Assembly: GCA_965221935.1 (NCBI GenBank)
Contig: CBDCSZ010000064.1
Coordinates: forward strand, 7,503 to 71,502
DNA length: 64,000 nucleotides
Source of the DNA: JAPOXR01 sp965221935
GTDB lineage: Bacteria > Pseudomonadota > Alphaproteobacteria > Rhodobacterales > Rhodobacteraceae
Direction of reading: 5' to 3'
Position 1 is the stretch's first letter; each line of letters starts with the position of its first letter. Positions 9,209-18,320 of this stretch are shown here, in pieces. The notes beneath the pieces are model-generated. The model was not told the origin of the DNA. It worked only from the letters and a program-made list of their open reading frames with translations, and searched no databases. A program made the position numbers and the translations under genes.

Positions 9209-10777
9209 ATGACATCAAACCGGCACGAGACACTGTTGATCATAGACTTTGGGAGTCAGGTCAGCCAACTGATCGCGCGGCGGCTGCGCGAAGCGCATGT
9301 CTATTGCGAAATTCATCCCTGCCAAAATGTCACTGAAGCATTCATCCTCGAACAGCGCCGTCCGAAAGCGATCATTCTGTCAGGCGGACCAAGCAGCGTC
9401 GCCGACCATAACGCTCCATTGCCGCCGGAAGCCATTTACCGGATGGGAATTCCGGTTCTCGGCATCTGTTACGGCCAGCAGGCGATGATCCAGCAGCTGG
9501 GCGGCCGCGTCGAACAGGGCCACAACCGGGAATTCGGCCGCGCCACAGTCAGCCTGTCGGATCGCAACGGCATGTGCGGCCTGCTTGACGGTCTGTTCGC
9601 TGACGGAAGCGAAACCGTCTGGATGTCGCACGGTGACCGCGTGACCAGGCTTGCCCCGGGATTTGAGGTTATTGCCGGCTCTGAAAATGCGCCGATGGCC
9701 GTGGTGGCGGATCATTCCCGAAATTTTTTCGGCGTCCAGTTTCATCCTGAAGTTCATCATACGCCAAATGGATCGCGACTGCTCCGCAACTTCGCCGGAC
9801 TGGCCGGATTCAGAGGCGACTGGACCATGGCATCCTTCTGCGATCGCGCAATTGAAAAGCTGCGGCGCGAAATCGGCGGATCGCGCGTCATCTGCGGATT
9901 GTCCGGCGGTGTGGATTCGGCGGTGACAGCGGCCCTGATCCATCACGCGGCGCCGGACCGGCTGACATGTGTCTTCGTCGACCATGGTCTGCTGCGAGAG
10001 GGTGAGGCGGACGAGGTGGCGCGGATGTTTCGTGAAAGTTTCAACATTCCGCTGGCGCCTGTTGACGCATCCGAGAAATTTCTCTCGGCGCTCGATGGGA
10101 TCAGCGATCCGGAGGGCAAGCGCAAAACCATTGGCCGCCTGTTCATTGAAGTGTTCAGGGAGCAGGCCGGTCTGTCCGGCGGGGCGGCTTTTCTTGCTCA
10201 GGGCACGCTCTATCCCGATGTCATCGAATCGGTCAGTTTTGGCGGCGGACCGTCGGCCACCATCAAGTCCCACCACAATGTCGGCGGGCTGCCCGACCAA
10301 CTCGGTCTCGATCTCATCGAACCGCTGCGCGAGCTTTTCAAGGATGAGGTCCGGGAACTGGGCCGCGAATTGGGACTGCCCTCCGGTTTTTTGAACCGGC
10401 ACCCGTTTCCCGGACCGGGCCTGGCCATCCGTTGCCCGGGAGTCGTGACACGCGAAAAACTGTCGATTCTGCGGCAGGCGGACGCGGTGTTTCTGGAACA
10501 GATCGAAGCGCACGGGATTTACGATTCTATCTGGCAGGCCTTTGCCGCACTGCTTCCGGTGCGCTCTGTGGGCGTTATGGGTGACAACAGGACTTTCGAA
10601 TACGTCTGCTCGTTGCGGGCTGTCACCAGCGTCGATGGCATGACCGCCGACTACTATCGTTTCAGCCACGAATTCCTGGCGGAAACGGCATCGAGGATTG
10701 TCAATGAAGTGCGGGGGATCAATCGGGTTCTCTACGATATCACCTCAAAGCCGCCGGGCACGATCGAGTGGGAATAG
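9209..10777 (+). CDS. guaA: GMP synthase (glutamine-hydrolysing)
   Basis: Converts XMP to GMP with glutamine as nitrogen donor. The 522-residue protein has an N-terminal class I glutamine amidotransferase with nucleophile Cys87 in GICYGQQ and the FHPEVHHT histidine. The ATP-pyrophosphatase domain follows, with P-loop SGGVDSAVTA, then the C-terminal dimerisation domain ending PPGTIEWE, which is typical. The ATG at 9209 gives the usual length; the frame is open further upstream to 9035 but that stretch is not family-like. Its 5' end lies in the second duplication unit. Confidence 0.97.
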   Translation: MTSNRHETLLIIDFGSQVSQLIARRLREAHVYCEIHPCQNVTEAFILEQRRPKAIILSGGPSSVADHNAPLPPEAIYRMGIPVLGICYGQQAMIQQLGGRVEQGHNREFGRATVSLSDRNGMCGLLDGLFADGSETVWMSHGDRVTRLAPGFEVIAGSENAPMAVVADHSRNFFGVQFHPEVHHTPNGSRLLRNFAGLAGFRGDWTMASFCDRAIEKLRREIGGSRVICGLSGGVDSAVTAALIHHAAPDRLTCVFVDHGLLREGEADEVARMFRESFNIPLAPVDASEKFLSALDGISDPEGKRKTIGRLFIEVFREQAGLSGGAAFLAQGTLYPDVIESVSFGGGPSATIKSHHNVGGLPDQLGLDLIEPLRELFKDEVRELGRELGLPSGFLNRHPFPGPGLAIRCPGVVTREKLSILRQADAVFLEQIEAHGIYDSIWQAFAALLPVRSVGVMGDNRTFEYVCSLRAVTSVDGMTADYYRFSHEFLAETASRIVNEVRGINRVLYDITSKPPGTIEWE

Positions 10778-10834
10778 TCGTCTCTGATTTCGGCAAAACG
10801 TCTTAACCCGGATGTTTCGCAGCGCGTATCCCCG

Positions 10835-11710
10835 ATGACCGCAGGTTCAAGCCAGCCGTTCCGCGCCGCCTTCTGGATGATCGGAACCATTGTGTCTTTT
10901 TCCGCGATGGCGGTCGCCGGCCGGGAGGCCAGCGCGGAACTCGATACCTTTGAAATCATGACATATCGCTCGATTGCCGGTTTGGCGATCGTGCTGACCT
11001 ACGCCGCTGCGACCGGTGCGCTGTACGAGCTGCGCGGAGGCGCCATGCGGCTGCATTTCATCCGCAACATCACGCATTTCGCCGCCACCAATCTCTGGTT
11101 TTTCGCTGTCGCCGCGATTCCGCTGGCGCAGGTGTTTGCATTCGAGTTTGCGACGCCGCTGTGGACTGCGGCAATGGCGCCGTTTCTGTTGGGAGAAAGA
11201 CTCAGCCGCCGCCGGATCGCGGCAACCGCGGCCGGATTTGCCGGCATTCTGATCATTGTTCGCCCGGGATTCATCGAAATGTCGCCGGGCGTCGGCGCGG
11301 CCGTGTTCTGCGCCGTCGGATTCGCGGCGGCTGCCATCGCGACCCGAAAACTTGTGCAGGTTCAGAGCGTCACAGCGATCCTGTTCTGGATGGTTGCGCT
11401 GCAGAGTGTTTTCAGCATCGTGTGCGCCGGCGCCGATGGCGACATCAGACTCCCCTCGCAGGCGACACTGGTGCCGCTTGCGCTGATTTCAGTCTGCGGA
11501 CTGGCCGCCCACCTTTGCCTGACAAATGCCCTGAAGGTCGCCCCCGCTATCGTTGTGATGCCGCTTGACTTTGCCCGGCTCCCGGCGATCGCCGTGGTCG
11601 GGCTGTTGGTCTATGGAGAAGCGGTGAGCGTCTACATTGTCGCCGGCGCCGCCATCATCCTGTGCGCGAATTACGTCAATATCAAGCTGGCAGCCAAAGA
11701 GATTTACTGA
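10835..11710 (+). CDS. EamA/DMT-superfamily transporter
   Basis: 291-residue inner-membrane protein with about ten hydrophobic helices in two EamA repeats. It resembles drug/metabolite exporters such as RhaT/YdcZ-type permeases. The first repeat carries the typical AIPLAQVFAFEFATPLWTA loop, and the second ends LLVYGEAVSVYIVAGAAII. The substrate cannot be told. It starts with ATG 57 bp after guaA in the same direction, but a shared transcript is uncertain. Confidence 0.85.
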   Translation: MTAGSSQPFRAAFWMIGTIVSFSAMAVAGREASAELDTFEIMTYRSIAGLAIVLTYAAATGALYELRGGAMRLHFIRNITHFAATNLWFFAVAAIPLAQVFAFEFATPLWTAAMAPFLLGERLSRRRIAATAAGFAGILIIVRPGFIEMSPGVGAAVFCAVGFAAAAIATRKLVQVQSVTAILFWMVALQSVFSIVCAGADGDIRLPSQATLVPLALISVCGLAAHLCLTNALKVAPAIVVMPLDFARLPAIAVVGLLVYGEAVSVYIVAGAAIILCANYVNIKLAAKEIY

Positions 11711-11980
11711 AGCGGTCAGGCAAATCGATCTTCTGCCGGCCTTTCATCCGGCAAACCCCGCGGGCGCAATGATCCGGCACCGGCGCCGGGTCCGCGAATC
11801 CGGATCGGTTCGACACCCGGCTGCATGCGATTCTCCGGCTCGAAGCAATGGCGGTCAAAATCAATTCGCCTGTGGCCGGCGGCGGTTGAAACCGGTTTCG
11901 CAGTCGATGAAGCCTGCAAACATATTGAAAATAACGCGTTGCATACGATATGTGCCGCAAGACAAAGATTTGGAACGGCA

Positions 11981-12841
11981 ATGATTTACGAAAGCGCCCG
12001 ACAGTGGAGATCCGCTGACAGCCGCCGGCTGCTTTTGTTTGGCATGTCGGGTGTCGGCAAGACGCACCTTTCGGCGCTGCTGCGCAATACTGGAAAATGG
12101 TTCCACTATTCAGTCGATTACCGCATTGGCACCCGCTATATGGGCGAGCACATCGTTGACAATTTCAAACGCGAGGCGATGCGGAATCCGTTTCTCGCCG
12201 ATCTGCTGAAGTCGGACTCAATCTACATCGCGTCCAATATCGCCTTCGGAAATCTGGAACCGCTTTCGACCTATCTCGGCAAACCCGGAAACCGCGAACT
12301 TGGCGGGATTCCGATCGACGAGTACCGGCGCAGGCAGAAGCTGCACCGAAATGGTGAGATTGCGGCGCTTCTCGACACATCGCACTTCATTCGCCGCGCC
12401 AAGGACCTGTACGGGTACGATCACTTTGTCTGCGACTCCGGGGGGTCGATATGTGAGGTCGTCGATCCGGAGGCAAAGGACGATCCGGTTTTGACGGCGC
12501 TGGTCCGGGAAGTGCTGCTGGTGTGGATCAAGGGCGCCCCCGGTCATTCAGAGAAGCTGGTGGCGAGATTCGATAGATCTCCGAAACCGATGTATTACCG
12601 GTCGACATTTCTTGATGCGGAATGGGACTTCTATTTGGCGCGGAATGCAACGCCGGCGGGCGCGGTGGACCCGAATTCGTTTGCTCGCTGGATCTATCAG
12701 CGCGCGCTTGAGAGCCGGCGGCCTCGCTATGCGGCGATGGCCAAAAACTGGGGCATCGCGGTCGACGCCGAAGACATAGCCGCCGCACAAAGCGCGGACG
12801 ACATTATCGACCTTGTCGCCGATGCGCTTGATCGACATTGA
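11981..12841 (+). CDS. Conserved P-loop ATPase of unknown role
   Basis: 286-residue soluble protein with an N-terminal P-loop (FGMSGVGKTHLS, residues near 23-34) followed by VDYRIGTRYMGEHI. A mid-protein FVCDSGGSICEVVD resembles a Walker B-like strand. Similar proteins are annotated only as ATPase in alphaproteobacteria. The ATG at 11981 is chosen because it follows GGAACGG and lies just before the first conserved part; the frame is open upstream to 11825. It lies 24 bp before metA, so they may be co-transcribed. Confidence 0.7.
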   Translation: MIYESARQWRSADSRRLLLFGMSGVGKTHLSALLRNTGKWFHYSVDYRIGTRYMGEHIVDNFKREAMRNPFLADLLKSDSIYIASNIAFGNLEPLSTYLGKPGNRELGGIPIDEYRRRQKLHRNGEIAALLDTSHFIRRAKDLYGYDHFVCDSGGSICEVVDPEAKDDPVLTALVREVLLVWIKGAPGHSEKLVARFDRSPKPMYYRSTFLDAEWDFYLARNATPAGAVDPNSFARWIYQRALESRRPRYAAMAKNWGIAVDAEDIAAAQSADDIIDLVADALDRH

Positions 12842-12865
12842 AAAAACCATTTCGGAATTCCTGCC

Positions 12866-13786
12866 GTGCCCATCAACATTCCAGAATCGCTGCCAGCCTT
12901 CAAAGTCCTTTGTGACGAGGGGGTGATGGTCATGAGCGAAGCTGACGCGAGGCGGCAGGACATCAGACCGCTGGAAATCGGTCTGCTGAATCTGATGCCG
13001 AAGAAGATTCAAACGGAAACCCAGTTTGCCCGATTGATCGGCGCCACGCCCCTGCAGATCAACCTGACGCTCATCCGCATGACCTGGCACCAGTCAAAGA
13101 CCACCGATGCCGGCCACATGGAGTCCTTTTATGAACCCTTTCAGTCAATTCGGCACCGCAAGTTTGACGGGCTGATTGTCACCGGAGCCCCGATTGAGCA
13201 TTTGCCGTTTGACGAGGTGACGTATTGGGACGAGCTGCTGCAGATCATTGAATGGACGTCGGACTGCGTCCACTCGGTTTTCGGAGTCTGCTGGGGGGCA
13301 ATGGCAATGCTGTGGCGCTGGCACGGAATCGACAAACTGATGCTGCGCGAAAAGGCGTTCGGCTGTTTCCACCACAAAAACCTTTACCCCGCCTCGCCTT
13401 ATCTGAGAGGATTTTCCGACGAGTGCTATATACCGGTGAGCCGGTGGACCGAGGTCAGCGCCGAAGACGTGGCACGGTGCCGCGAACTCCGCGTGCTGCT
13501 TGGCTCGCCGGAAGTCGGCCCCTGTCTCATTGAAGACCTCTCACGCCGCGCGCTCTATATTTTCAACCATTTTGAATACGACACCGGCACCTTGGGCGAA
13601 GAATACAATCGCGACATGCTGAACGGAACGCCGATCAAACCGCCGAGCAACTACTATCCGAAAGACGATGCCACAATTCCGCCGCGCAACCGATGGCGCA
13701 GCCACGGCCATCTCCTTTACGGCAACTGGATCAATGAGATTTACCAGACAACGCCGTTCGATCTGGAGGCGATCAGAAATGGATGA
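12866..13786 (+). CDS. metA: Homoserine O-acetyltransferase, MetA family
   Basis: Acylates L-homoserine for methionine synthesis. The 306-residue protein shows nucleophile Cys142 in FGVCWGAMA and the FNHFEYDTGTL block with the catalytic His and Glu. It has IEHLPF, putting Glu at position 111 where E. coli MetA has Gly. In the Bacillus cereus enzyme, Glu111 marks acetyl-CoA rather than succinyl-CoA use, so acetyltransfer is predicted from this residue. The start is GTG. The 3' end overlaps the following TetR gene by 8 bp, implying translational coupling. Confidence 0.93.
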   Translation: MPINIPESLPAFKVLCDEGVMVMSEADARRQDIRPLEIGLLNLMPKKIQTETQFARLIGATPLQINLTLIRMTWHQSKTTDAGHMESFYEPFQSIRHRKFDGLIVTGAPIEHLPFDEVTYWDELLQIIEWTSDCVHSVFGVCWGAMAMLWRWHGIDKLMLREKAFGCFHHKNLYPASPYLRGFSDECYIPVSRWTEVSAEDVARCRELRVLLGSPEVGPCLIEDLSRRALYIFNHFEYDTGTLGEEYNRDMLNGTPIKPPSNYYPKDDATIPPRNRWRSHGHLLYGNWINEIYQTTPFDLEAIRNG

Positions 13787-14417
13787 CAGCGCGGCGGCGT
13801 CGGAAAAGCGCGGATACCATCACGGCAACCTGAAGCAGGCTCTGGTCAACGCGGCGCTGAAACTCATTGAAGATAAAGGTCCCCTCGCCTTCACGATCGC
13901 CGAAGCGGCAAAACATGCCGGTGTCTCCGGTGCGGCGCCCTACCGCCATTTCCGTTCGCGCGACGAACTCCTGATAGAGGCTGCGCGCCAGGGCTTTGAG
14001 ATTTTTGCGGACTTGATGGAATACGCATACAATGATGGCGAACCTTCGGCGCTGACCGCGTTCGAAAACACCGGCAGGGCTTATCTCGCGTTCGCCCGAA
14101 AACATCCCGGCCATTACGTCGCGATGTTTGAGGCCGGCATTCCGTTCAATGCGGACCCGGCATTGGCGCGCGCCGCCTACCGCGCGAAGTCAGTCGTGGA
14201 AAAGGCGTCGCGGCGATTGGTGGCCCATCTGCCGCAGGACCGAATGCCGCCGTCGGCAATGGTGAGCGATCATATTTGGGCCATCAGCCACGGAATTGTG
14301 GAGCTTTTCGCGCGCGGCGGACGCGGCGACCGGTCTCCATATTCACCGGAGGACCTGCTTGAGTCTGGCGTTGGAATCTATCTCCGCGGCCTCGGTTTGG
14401 TCGCCAGCGACAGCTGA
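13779..14417 (+). CDS. TetR/AcrR-family transcriptional regulator
   Basis: 212-residue repressor. The N-terminal TetR DNA-binding domain spans residues 12-60 (GYHHGNLKQALVNAALKLI, then FTIAEAAKHAGVSGAAPYRHF). A ligand-binding C-terminal region of WHG type follows (HIWAISHGIVELF). It starts inside metA with an 8-bp overlap. A perfect 9-3-9 inverted repeat at 14474-14494, just downstream and ahead of the DUF2852 gene, is a good candidate operator. The target metabolite is unknown. Confidence 0.88.
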   Translation: MDDSAAASEKRGYHHGNLKQALVNAALKLIEDKGPLAFTIAEAAKHAGVSGAAPYRHFRSRDELLIEAARQGFEIFADLMEYAYNDGEPSALTAFENTGRAYLAFARKHPGHYVAMFEAGIPFNADPALARAAYRAKSVVEKASRRLVAHLPQDRMPPSAMVSDHIWAISHGIVELFARGGRGDRSPYSPEDLLESGVGIYLRGLGLVASDS

Positions 14418-14473
14418 AAAAAATCATTTCCCGGCCTTGACGTCTCATCGGCAGACCACATATCAGAAGTGTT

Positions 14474-14494
14474 AATGTGAATAACATTCACATT
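14474..14494. promoter_or_regulatory. Perfect inverted repeat, candidate TetR operator
   Basis: AATGTGAAT, 3-bp spacer AAC, then ATTCACATT: two perfectly complementary 9-bp arms, 57 bp after the TetR gene and 145 bp before the DUF2852 gene. Size and symmetry fit a TetR-dimer site. The protein-site pairing is inferred from position only. Confidence 0.5.
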
Positions 14495-14638
14495 TGCATT
14501 GTTGCTTAAGTCCGGGGCGGCCAAGCGCAGAGCATTGAGTTGGCCGCGGGCATGTCGGACACCGGCGGCGCGGCGGTCATTGCGTCACTTTGCAAGGCCA
14601 TGGGAAGTGGCCCTCTGCCTTAAACGGAGAAAATTTTT

Positions 14639-15019
14639 ATGAACTCGGTCGCTAGTTTTCCCGGCTCAGTGGTTGCCTGGATCGACAATCAAGGAAAGCT
14701 TGCCTGGATTGCGCTGATGGTCCTTGGATTCATCTTCTTCTGGCCCGCGGGTCTTCTCATCCTTTTCTTTCTCATTTGGAGCAAACGCATGTTTAACGGT
14801 GACAAATCTGTCAGCAGAGCGCTCGGCAGGCGGTATCGGTTCCGCTCTTCCGGCAACGCCGCCTTCGACAATTATAAGGAACAGACCATCCAGCGTCTGG
14901 AGGACGAGCAGTCTGCGTTTGAAGAATTCCTGAAACGGCTGCGCGAAGCCAAGGACAAGGCTGAGTTTGACCAATTTCTCGCGGAACGGGCGCGGGAAGC
15001 GGAATCCCGGCCGCAATAG
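14639..15019 (+). CDS. DUF2852 membrane protein
   Basis: 126-residue protein with one or two closely spaced hydrophobic helices (LAWIALMVLGFIFFWPAGLL, then ILFFLIW) and a charged coiled-coil-like tail (YKEQTIQRLEDEQSAFEEFLKRLREA). The layout and the tail ERAREAE match DUF2852, an alphaproteobacterial family of unknown function. A strong GGAGAA ribosome binding site precedes the ATG. Confidence 0.8.
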   Translation: MNSVASFPGSVVAWIDNQGKLAWIALMVLGFIFFWPAGLLILFFLIWSKRMFNGDKSVSRALGRRYRFRSSGNAAFDNYKEQTIQRLEDEQSAFEEFLKRLREAKDKAEFDQFLAERAREAESRPQ

Positions 15020-15039
15020 ATATCGCACCACACCCTGTT

Positions 15040-15071
15040 CACAGCCCGGGCGGCCCGCCGCCCGGGCTGTG
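15040..15071 (+). terminator. Strong hairpin after the DUF2852 gene, T-poor
   Basis: A 14-bp perfect stem (CACAGCCCGGGCGG with its complement) closes a CCCG loop 20 bp after the stop. Only TTG follows, so it is not a canonical intrinsic terminator. It may stabilise the 3' end or need a factor. Confidence 0.5.
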
Positions 15072-15157
15072 TTGCGCAAGGACACACACCGCCGGGAAAC
15101 CAGGTTGCCGACTGCGCTGAGCCTTGTTACCTTTCAGCGTTTTCTGGAACTGGGCCC

Positions 15158-15937
15158 ATGTTTCACAGGCAAAACGAGTTTCCGGCATTTCACGTCACCA
15201 ACTCCGACGAATGCCCCTATTTGCCCGACCGCCGCGAACGCAAGATGTTCACGATTGCACACGACCGGAGCTCGGTGGCGCTGTATGACGCGCTGGCGAA
15301 AAACGGTTTCCGACGGTCGCAATACGCTCTCTACAAGCCGGCTTGCCCGAACTGCTCAGCCTGTCTGTCGGCGAGGATCAGAGCCAGCGATTTTGCCCCG
15401 ACCAACAGCCAGCGGCGCATTCTCAGCCGAAACCGCCGGCTGACGCGGCGGCTGGCCCCGCCGGTCGCCGACCGGGAACAGTTTGAGCTGTTCAGGAAAT
15501 ATGTCCGGCACCGTCACGATAACGGCTGCATGGCGGAAATGTCGGCCGTTGAATATATGGACATGGTGGAAGAATCCGCGGTCCGAACCTGGCTCGTGCT
15601 GTATGTTGACGCCGGCGAAACGCCGGGAGCGAACCAGGAGCTGGTTGCCGCATGCATCACCGATCACATGGATGACGGTGTCTCAATGGTCTATTCCTAC
15701 TTCGATCCCAAAAAGAGCGTGGCGTCTCTCGGAACCTACATGGTGCTCGATCATGTGAAGATTGTTCAGGCGGCGAGACAGGATCTCAAATATGTCTATT
15801 TGGGATACTGGATTCCGAAGAGCGAAAAGATGGGTTACAAGTCCCGGTTTTCCGCGCTCGAGGTGCTCCGCAACGGTGTATGGACAGATGTCGGAAACCC
15901 GGACGATTACACGCCGGATCGCTTCCCGCCTGTCTGA
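15158..15937 (+). CDS. bpt: Leucyl/arginyl-tRNA-protein transferase of the Bpt/ATE1 type
   Basis: Adds leucine (bacterial Bpt) to N-terminal Asp/Glu of proteins, marking them for ClpS/ClpAP degradation in the N-degron pathway. The 259 residues show CPYLPDRRERKMFT, GFRRSQYALYKPACPNCSAC, RRILSRNRRL, then SMVYSYFDPKKSVASLGTY and YVYLGYWIPKSEKMGYKSRF, the standard order. Length is typical. ATG is at 15158. Full activity is likely because all motif blocks are intact. Confidence 0.92.
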   Translation: MFHRQNEFPAFHVTNSDECPYLPDRRERKMFTIAHDRSSVALYDALAKNGFRRSQYALYKPACPNCSACLSARIRASDFAPTNSQRRILSRNRRLTRRLAPPVADREQFELFRKYVRHRHDNGCMAEMSAVEYMDMVEESAVRTWLVLYVDAGETPGANQELVAACITDHMDDGVSMVYSYFDPKKSVASLGTYMVLDHVKIVQAARQDLKYVYLGYWIPKSEKMGYKSRFSALEVLRNGVWTDVGNPDDYTPDRFPPV

Positions 15938-15947
15938 ATCGGCGCTG

Positions 15948-18299
15948 TTATCCCGCCATCAGGCCCGGAATCAGAGTCACGATCCCCGGTATCAGCCACA
16001 GCAGAATCAAACCTAGAATCTGGATGATCACAAACGGTGTGACGCCGCGGTTGATGTGACCTGTTGTCACTTCCGGAGGCGCGACGCGGCGCAGGCAAAA
16101 CAGCGCAGGCCCGTGCGGAGGTGTCAAGAGCGATGCCTGCAGACTGAATGCGATCATGATCGTGACCCACACCGGATCAAGCGCGCCGCCATAGATCACC
16201 GGTCCCGCCAGCGGCACGGCAATGAAGATGATTTCAAGGTGTCCCAGCACGAATCCCAGGATAAACAAGACAATCATCACCGCGAGGAAGACGGCCCATT
16301 CGCGGTCAAAACTGCGCAGGAAATCCTGAATGAAGCGTTCGCCGCCGAACGAGGCAAGCACCAGAATCAGCAGCTGCGATCCGATGAGAACAGTGAAAAT
16401 CATTGACGTGACTTTCGCCGTCTCCCGCACCACCGATGTCAGGATACGGTTCGCGAACAGCACCCAGATTGAATACAGCAGCCCGATCATGGCCGTGGAA
16501 TAGGCGGCCTGGGCAACCAGGAACGCGATCCAGTCAGCGACACCGGTCCCCCCCACAGAGACACGCAGGTCAAAATTCAGCCCGGCCAGGATCAAGACAA
16601 CCACCGAGAAACCTGCTGCGATCATGATTTTGCCGGAACGGTTTTGTTCCTTCAGCGCCCGATAACCCGCAATCATGATCGCACCGGAGGCCCCGAGGGC
16701 GGCAGCCGGTGTCGGACTGGCGATGCCGGCGACAATTGAACCCAACACCGCGACGATCAATAGCAGCGGCGGAAACACGACCCTCACCAACTCGTTCCGG
16801 GACAAGGTGACGGCAGCATGCCAGCATCCGTAGAGTGTTGCCGCGCCCGGCGGCGCCAGTATCAGAAATGCCGCCCCGGACGAGGTCAGGGGCGAAATAA
16901 ACAACGCATCCGCAGCCAGCGCGCCAACAGATCCCGCCCCGCCGACGATAAGCGGCCGGATATCCGCCAACACAGATGTGCCGCGCGCCGCCGCCAGCAC
17001 GAGCGACAGCAGCAGGAACCCTGCGACCGTTCCCGAGGAAAGCGGCGCCGAATGGGCCAGTTGCCCATGCGCCGCAGCCGGCTCCGCTTCCGAAAACGCC
17101 TGGCCGCCGGCATTGCCGCCAGCAGCGTCAAGGTCCGCCTGTCTGGCCACCGACCGGTTCCATTTTTCGTCGCCGTGAAGCGCGATCATCGATTCCCGGC
17201 ACTTTTCGGAAACATCGGTCCGCAGTTCCGCCGTCCCACCAACGTCAGAATGCGTTTCGGCCTCCAGACCGCGGCTGCCGACCAGCCCTGTCAGGCACGC
17301 AGCGACAACCGCAGCAATCATGGCGGCCGGCACGCCGATGAACCACGTCAATCTGTGGCGCATCGAGACCGCCTCGCCCAGTTTGCCTACCGCCGGGACG
17401 GGCGGCGCCTTTGTCGGATTGACGATGGCATAGAAAAACACCAGCAGCGCAAACAGCGCCGCGAGCATCAGACCTGGCAAAATCGCCGCTTGAAACAGGG
17501 TGCCGACAGAGACCGCGGCCGCCTGGCCGAGATAGGTCAGAGCATCTGAACATCCGGCTGCAACGGCCCGTGTTTCCTGAGCCGTCGAATAGATGTCGCC
17601 CGCGATCGCTCCCAACAGCACGATGACAATCGAAGGAGGTATGATCTGGCCAAGCGTTCCGGAGGCGGCGATGACGCCAGTCGCCAATTCAGGCGAATAC
17701 CGGTTCCGAAGCATTGTCGGCAGCGACAACAGTCCCATGGTCGCAACCGCGGCGCCGACTATTCCGGTGGAGGCGGCAAGAAACGCACCGGCAACAACCG
17801 CCGAAACCGCCAGCCCGCCGGGAAGCGGACCGAACACGCGGGCCATCGTCACCAGCAGGTCGTTGGCAATGCGCGCCCGCTCGATCGTGATTCCCATGAG
17901 GACAAACATGAGAACAGCAAGCAGAGTATCAACTGACTGGCCCGCCAGCGCCTGTTCATTGAACCGGTTCACGATCAGCGACACGCGGTTTTCCAAGGCC
18001 TGTTCCCATCCCCCTGGAAACACCGGCTGTTCGATTGTAGGCAGGTCCGGGTATCGAAACAGAGTGATATCGATGCGGGCAGCCCCATCGGCGAGCAGGG
18101 CCGCGAATTGAGGGCTGTTGGCGTCAACCGCCTCGTGAATCAGCAGCCCCGCACTGTCGAGCGCGGCAATCAGGCCAAATGAAATGACGGCCGCGCCGCC
18201 GATGGCAAAGGCGACAGGAAACCCCGACATGATCCCGCCAAACAGGCACAGGAACACTATGGCCAGACTGACTTCGACTCCGTCAAGCCCCAGAAACAA
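15948..18299 (-). CDS. dctM: TRAP transporter large permease DctM, long form
   Basis: Membrane subunit of a tripartite ATP-independent periplasmic transporter. At 783 residues it is much longer than the usual 430. Conventional DctM helices at the N-terminus (FPVAFAIGGAAVISFGLIAA, ASTGIVGAAVATMGLLSLP, GTLGQIIPPSIVIVLLG) are separated by a charged soluble stretch around residues 340-410. The C-terminal helices include GFVLGHLEIIFIAVPLAGP. Long DctM proteins of this kind are known in marine and alphaproteobacterial lineages. It is partnered with the adjacent dctQ 21 bp upstream. No dctP binding protein is next to it. Confidence 0.88.
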   Translation of the reverse strand: MFLGLDGVEVSLAIVFLCLFGGIMSGFPVAFAIGGAAVISFGLIAALDSAGLLIHEAVDANSPQFAALLADGAARIDITLFRYPDLPTIEQPVFPGGWEQALENRVSLIVNRFNEQALAGQSVDTLLAVLMFVLMGITIERARIANDLLVTMARVFGPLPGGLAVSAVVAGAFLAASTGIVGAAVATMGLLSLPTMLRNRYSPELATGVIAASGTLGQIIPPSIVIVLLGAIAGDIYSTAQETRAVAAGCSDALTYLGQAAAVSVGTLFQAAILPGLMLAALFALLVFFYAIVNPTKAPPVPAVGKLGEAVSMRHRLTWFIGVPAAMIAAVVAACLTGLVGSRGLEAETHSDVGGTAELRTDVSEKCRESMIALHGDEKWNRSVARQADLDAAGGNAGGQAFSEAEPAAAHGQLAHSAPLSSGTVAGFLLLSLVLAAARGTSVLADIRPLIVGGAGSVGALAADALFISPLTSSGAAFLILAPPGAATLYGCWHAAVTLSRNELVRVVFPPLLLIVAVLGSIVAGIASPTPAAALGASGAIMIAGYRALKEQNRSGKIMIAAGFSVVVLILAGLNFDLRVSVGGTGVADWIAFLVAQAAYSTAMIGLLYSIWVLFANRILTSVVRETAKVTSMIFTVLIGSQLLILVLASFGGERFIQDFLRSFDREWAVFLAVMIVLFILGFVLGHLEIIFIAVPLAGPVIYGGALDPVWVTIMIAFSLQASLLTPPHGPALFCLRRVAPPEVTTGHINRGVTPFVIIQILGLILLWLIPGIVTLIPGLMAG

Positions 18300-18320
18300 A
18301 ACCGAATCCCTAAATCGAGG

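Larger units (their letters stand above)
7984..9370. repeat. 692-bp direct tandem duplication of the mttB/guaA divergent 5' region
   Basis: Unit 1 is 7984-8675 and unit 2 is 8676-9367. GCG occurs at 7984, 8676 and 9368, so 3-bp microhomology marks the joints. I found no mismatch between units in the stretches compared. Each unit holds the 5' end of the methyltransferase gene, the divergent promoter region and the 5' end of guaA. Because the genes point outward, each keeps one intact copy: the methyltransferase gene reads from unit 1 and guaA from unit 2. Identity this high means a very recent event or an assembly artefact. Confidence 0.9.

Noticed and set aside
9380..10669. 429-codon minus-strand open frame opposite guaA
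   Set aside because: Entirely antisense to an unmistakable GMP synthase and without any family feature.
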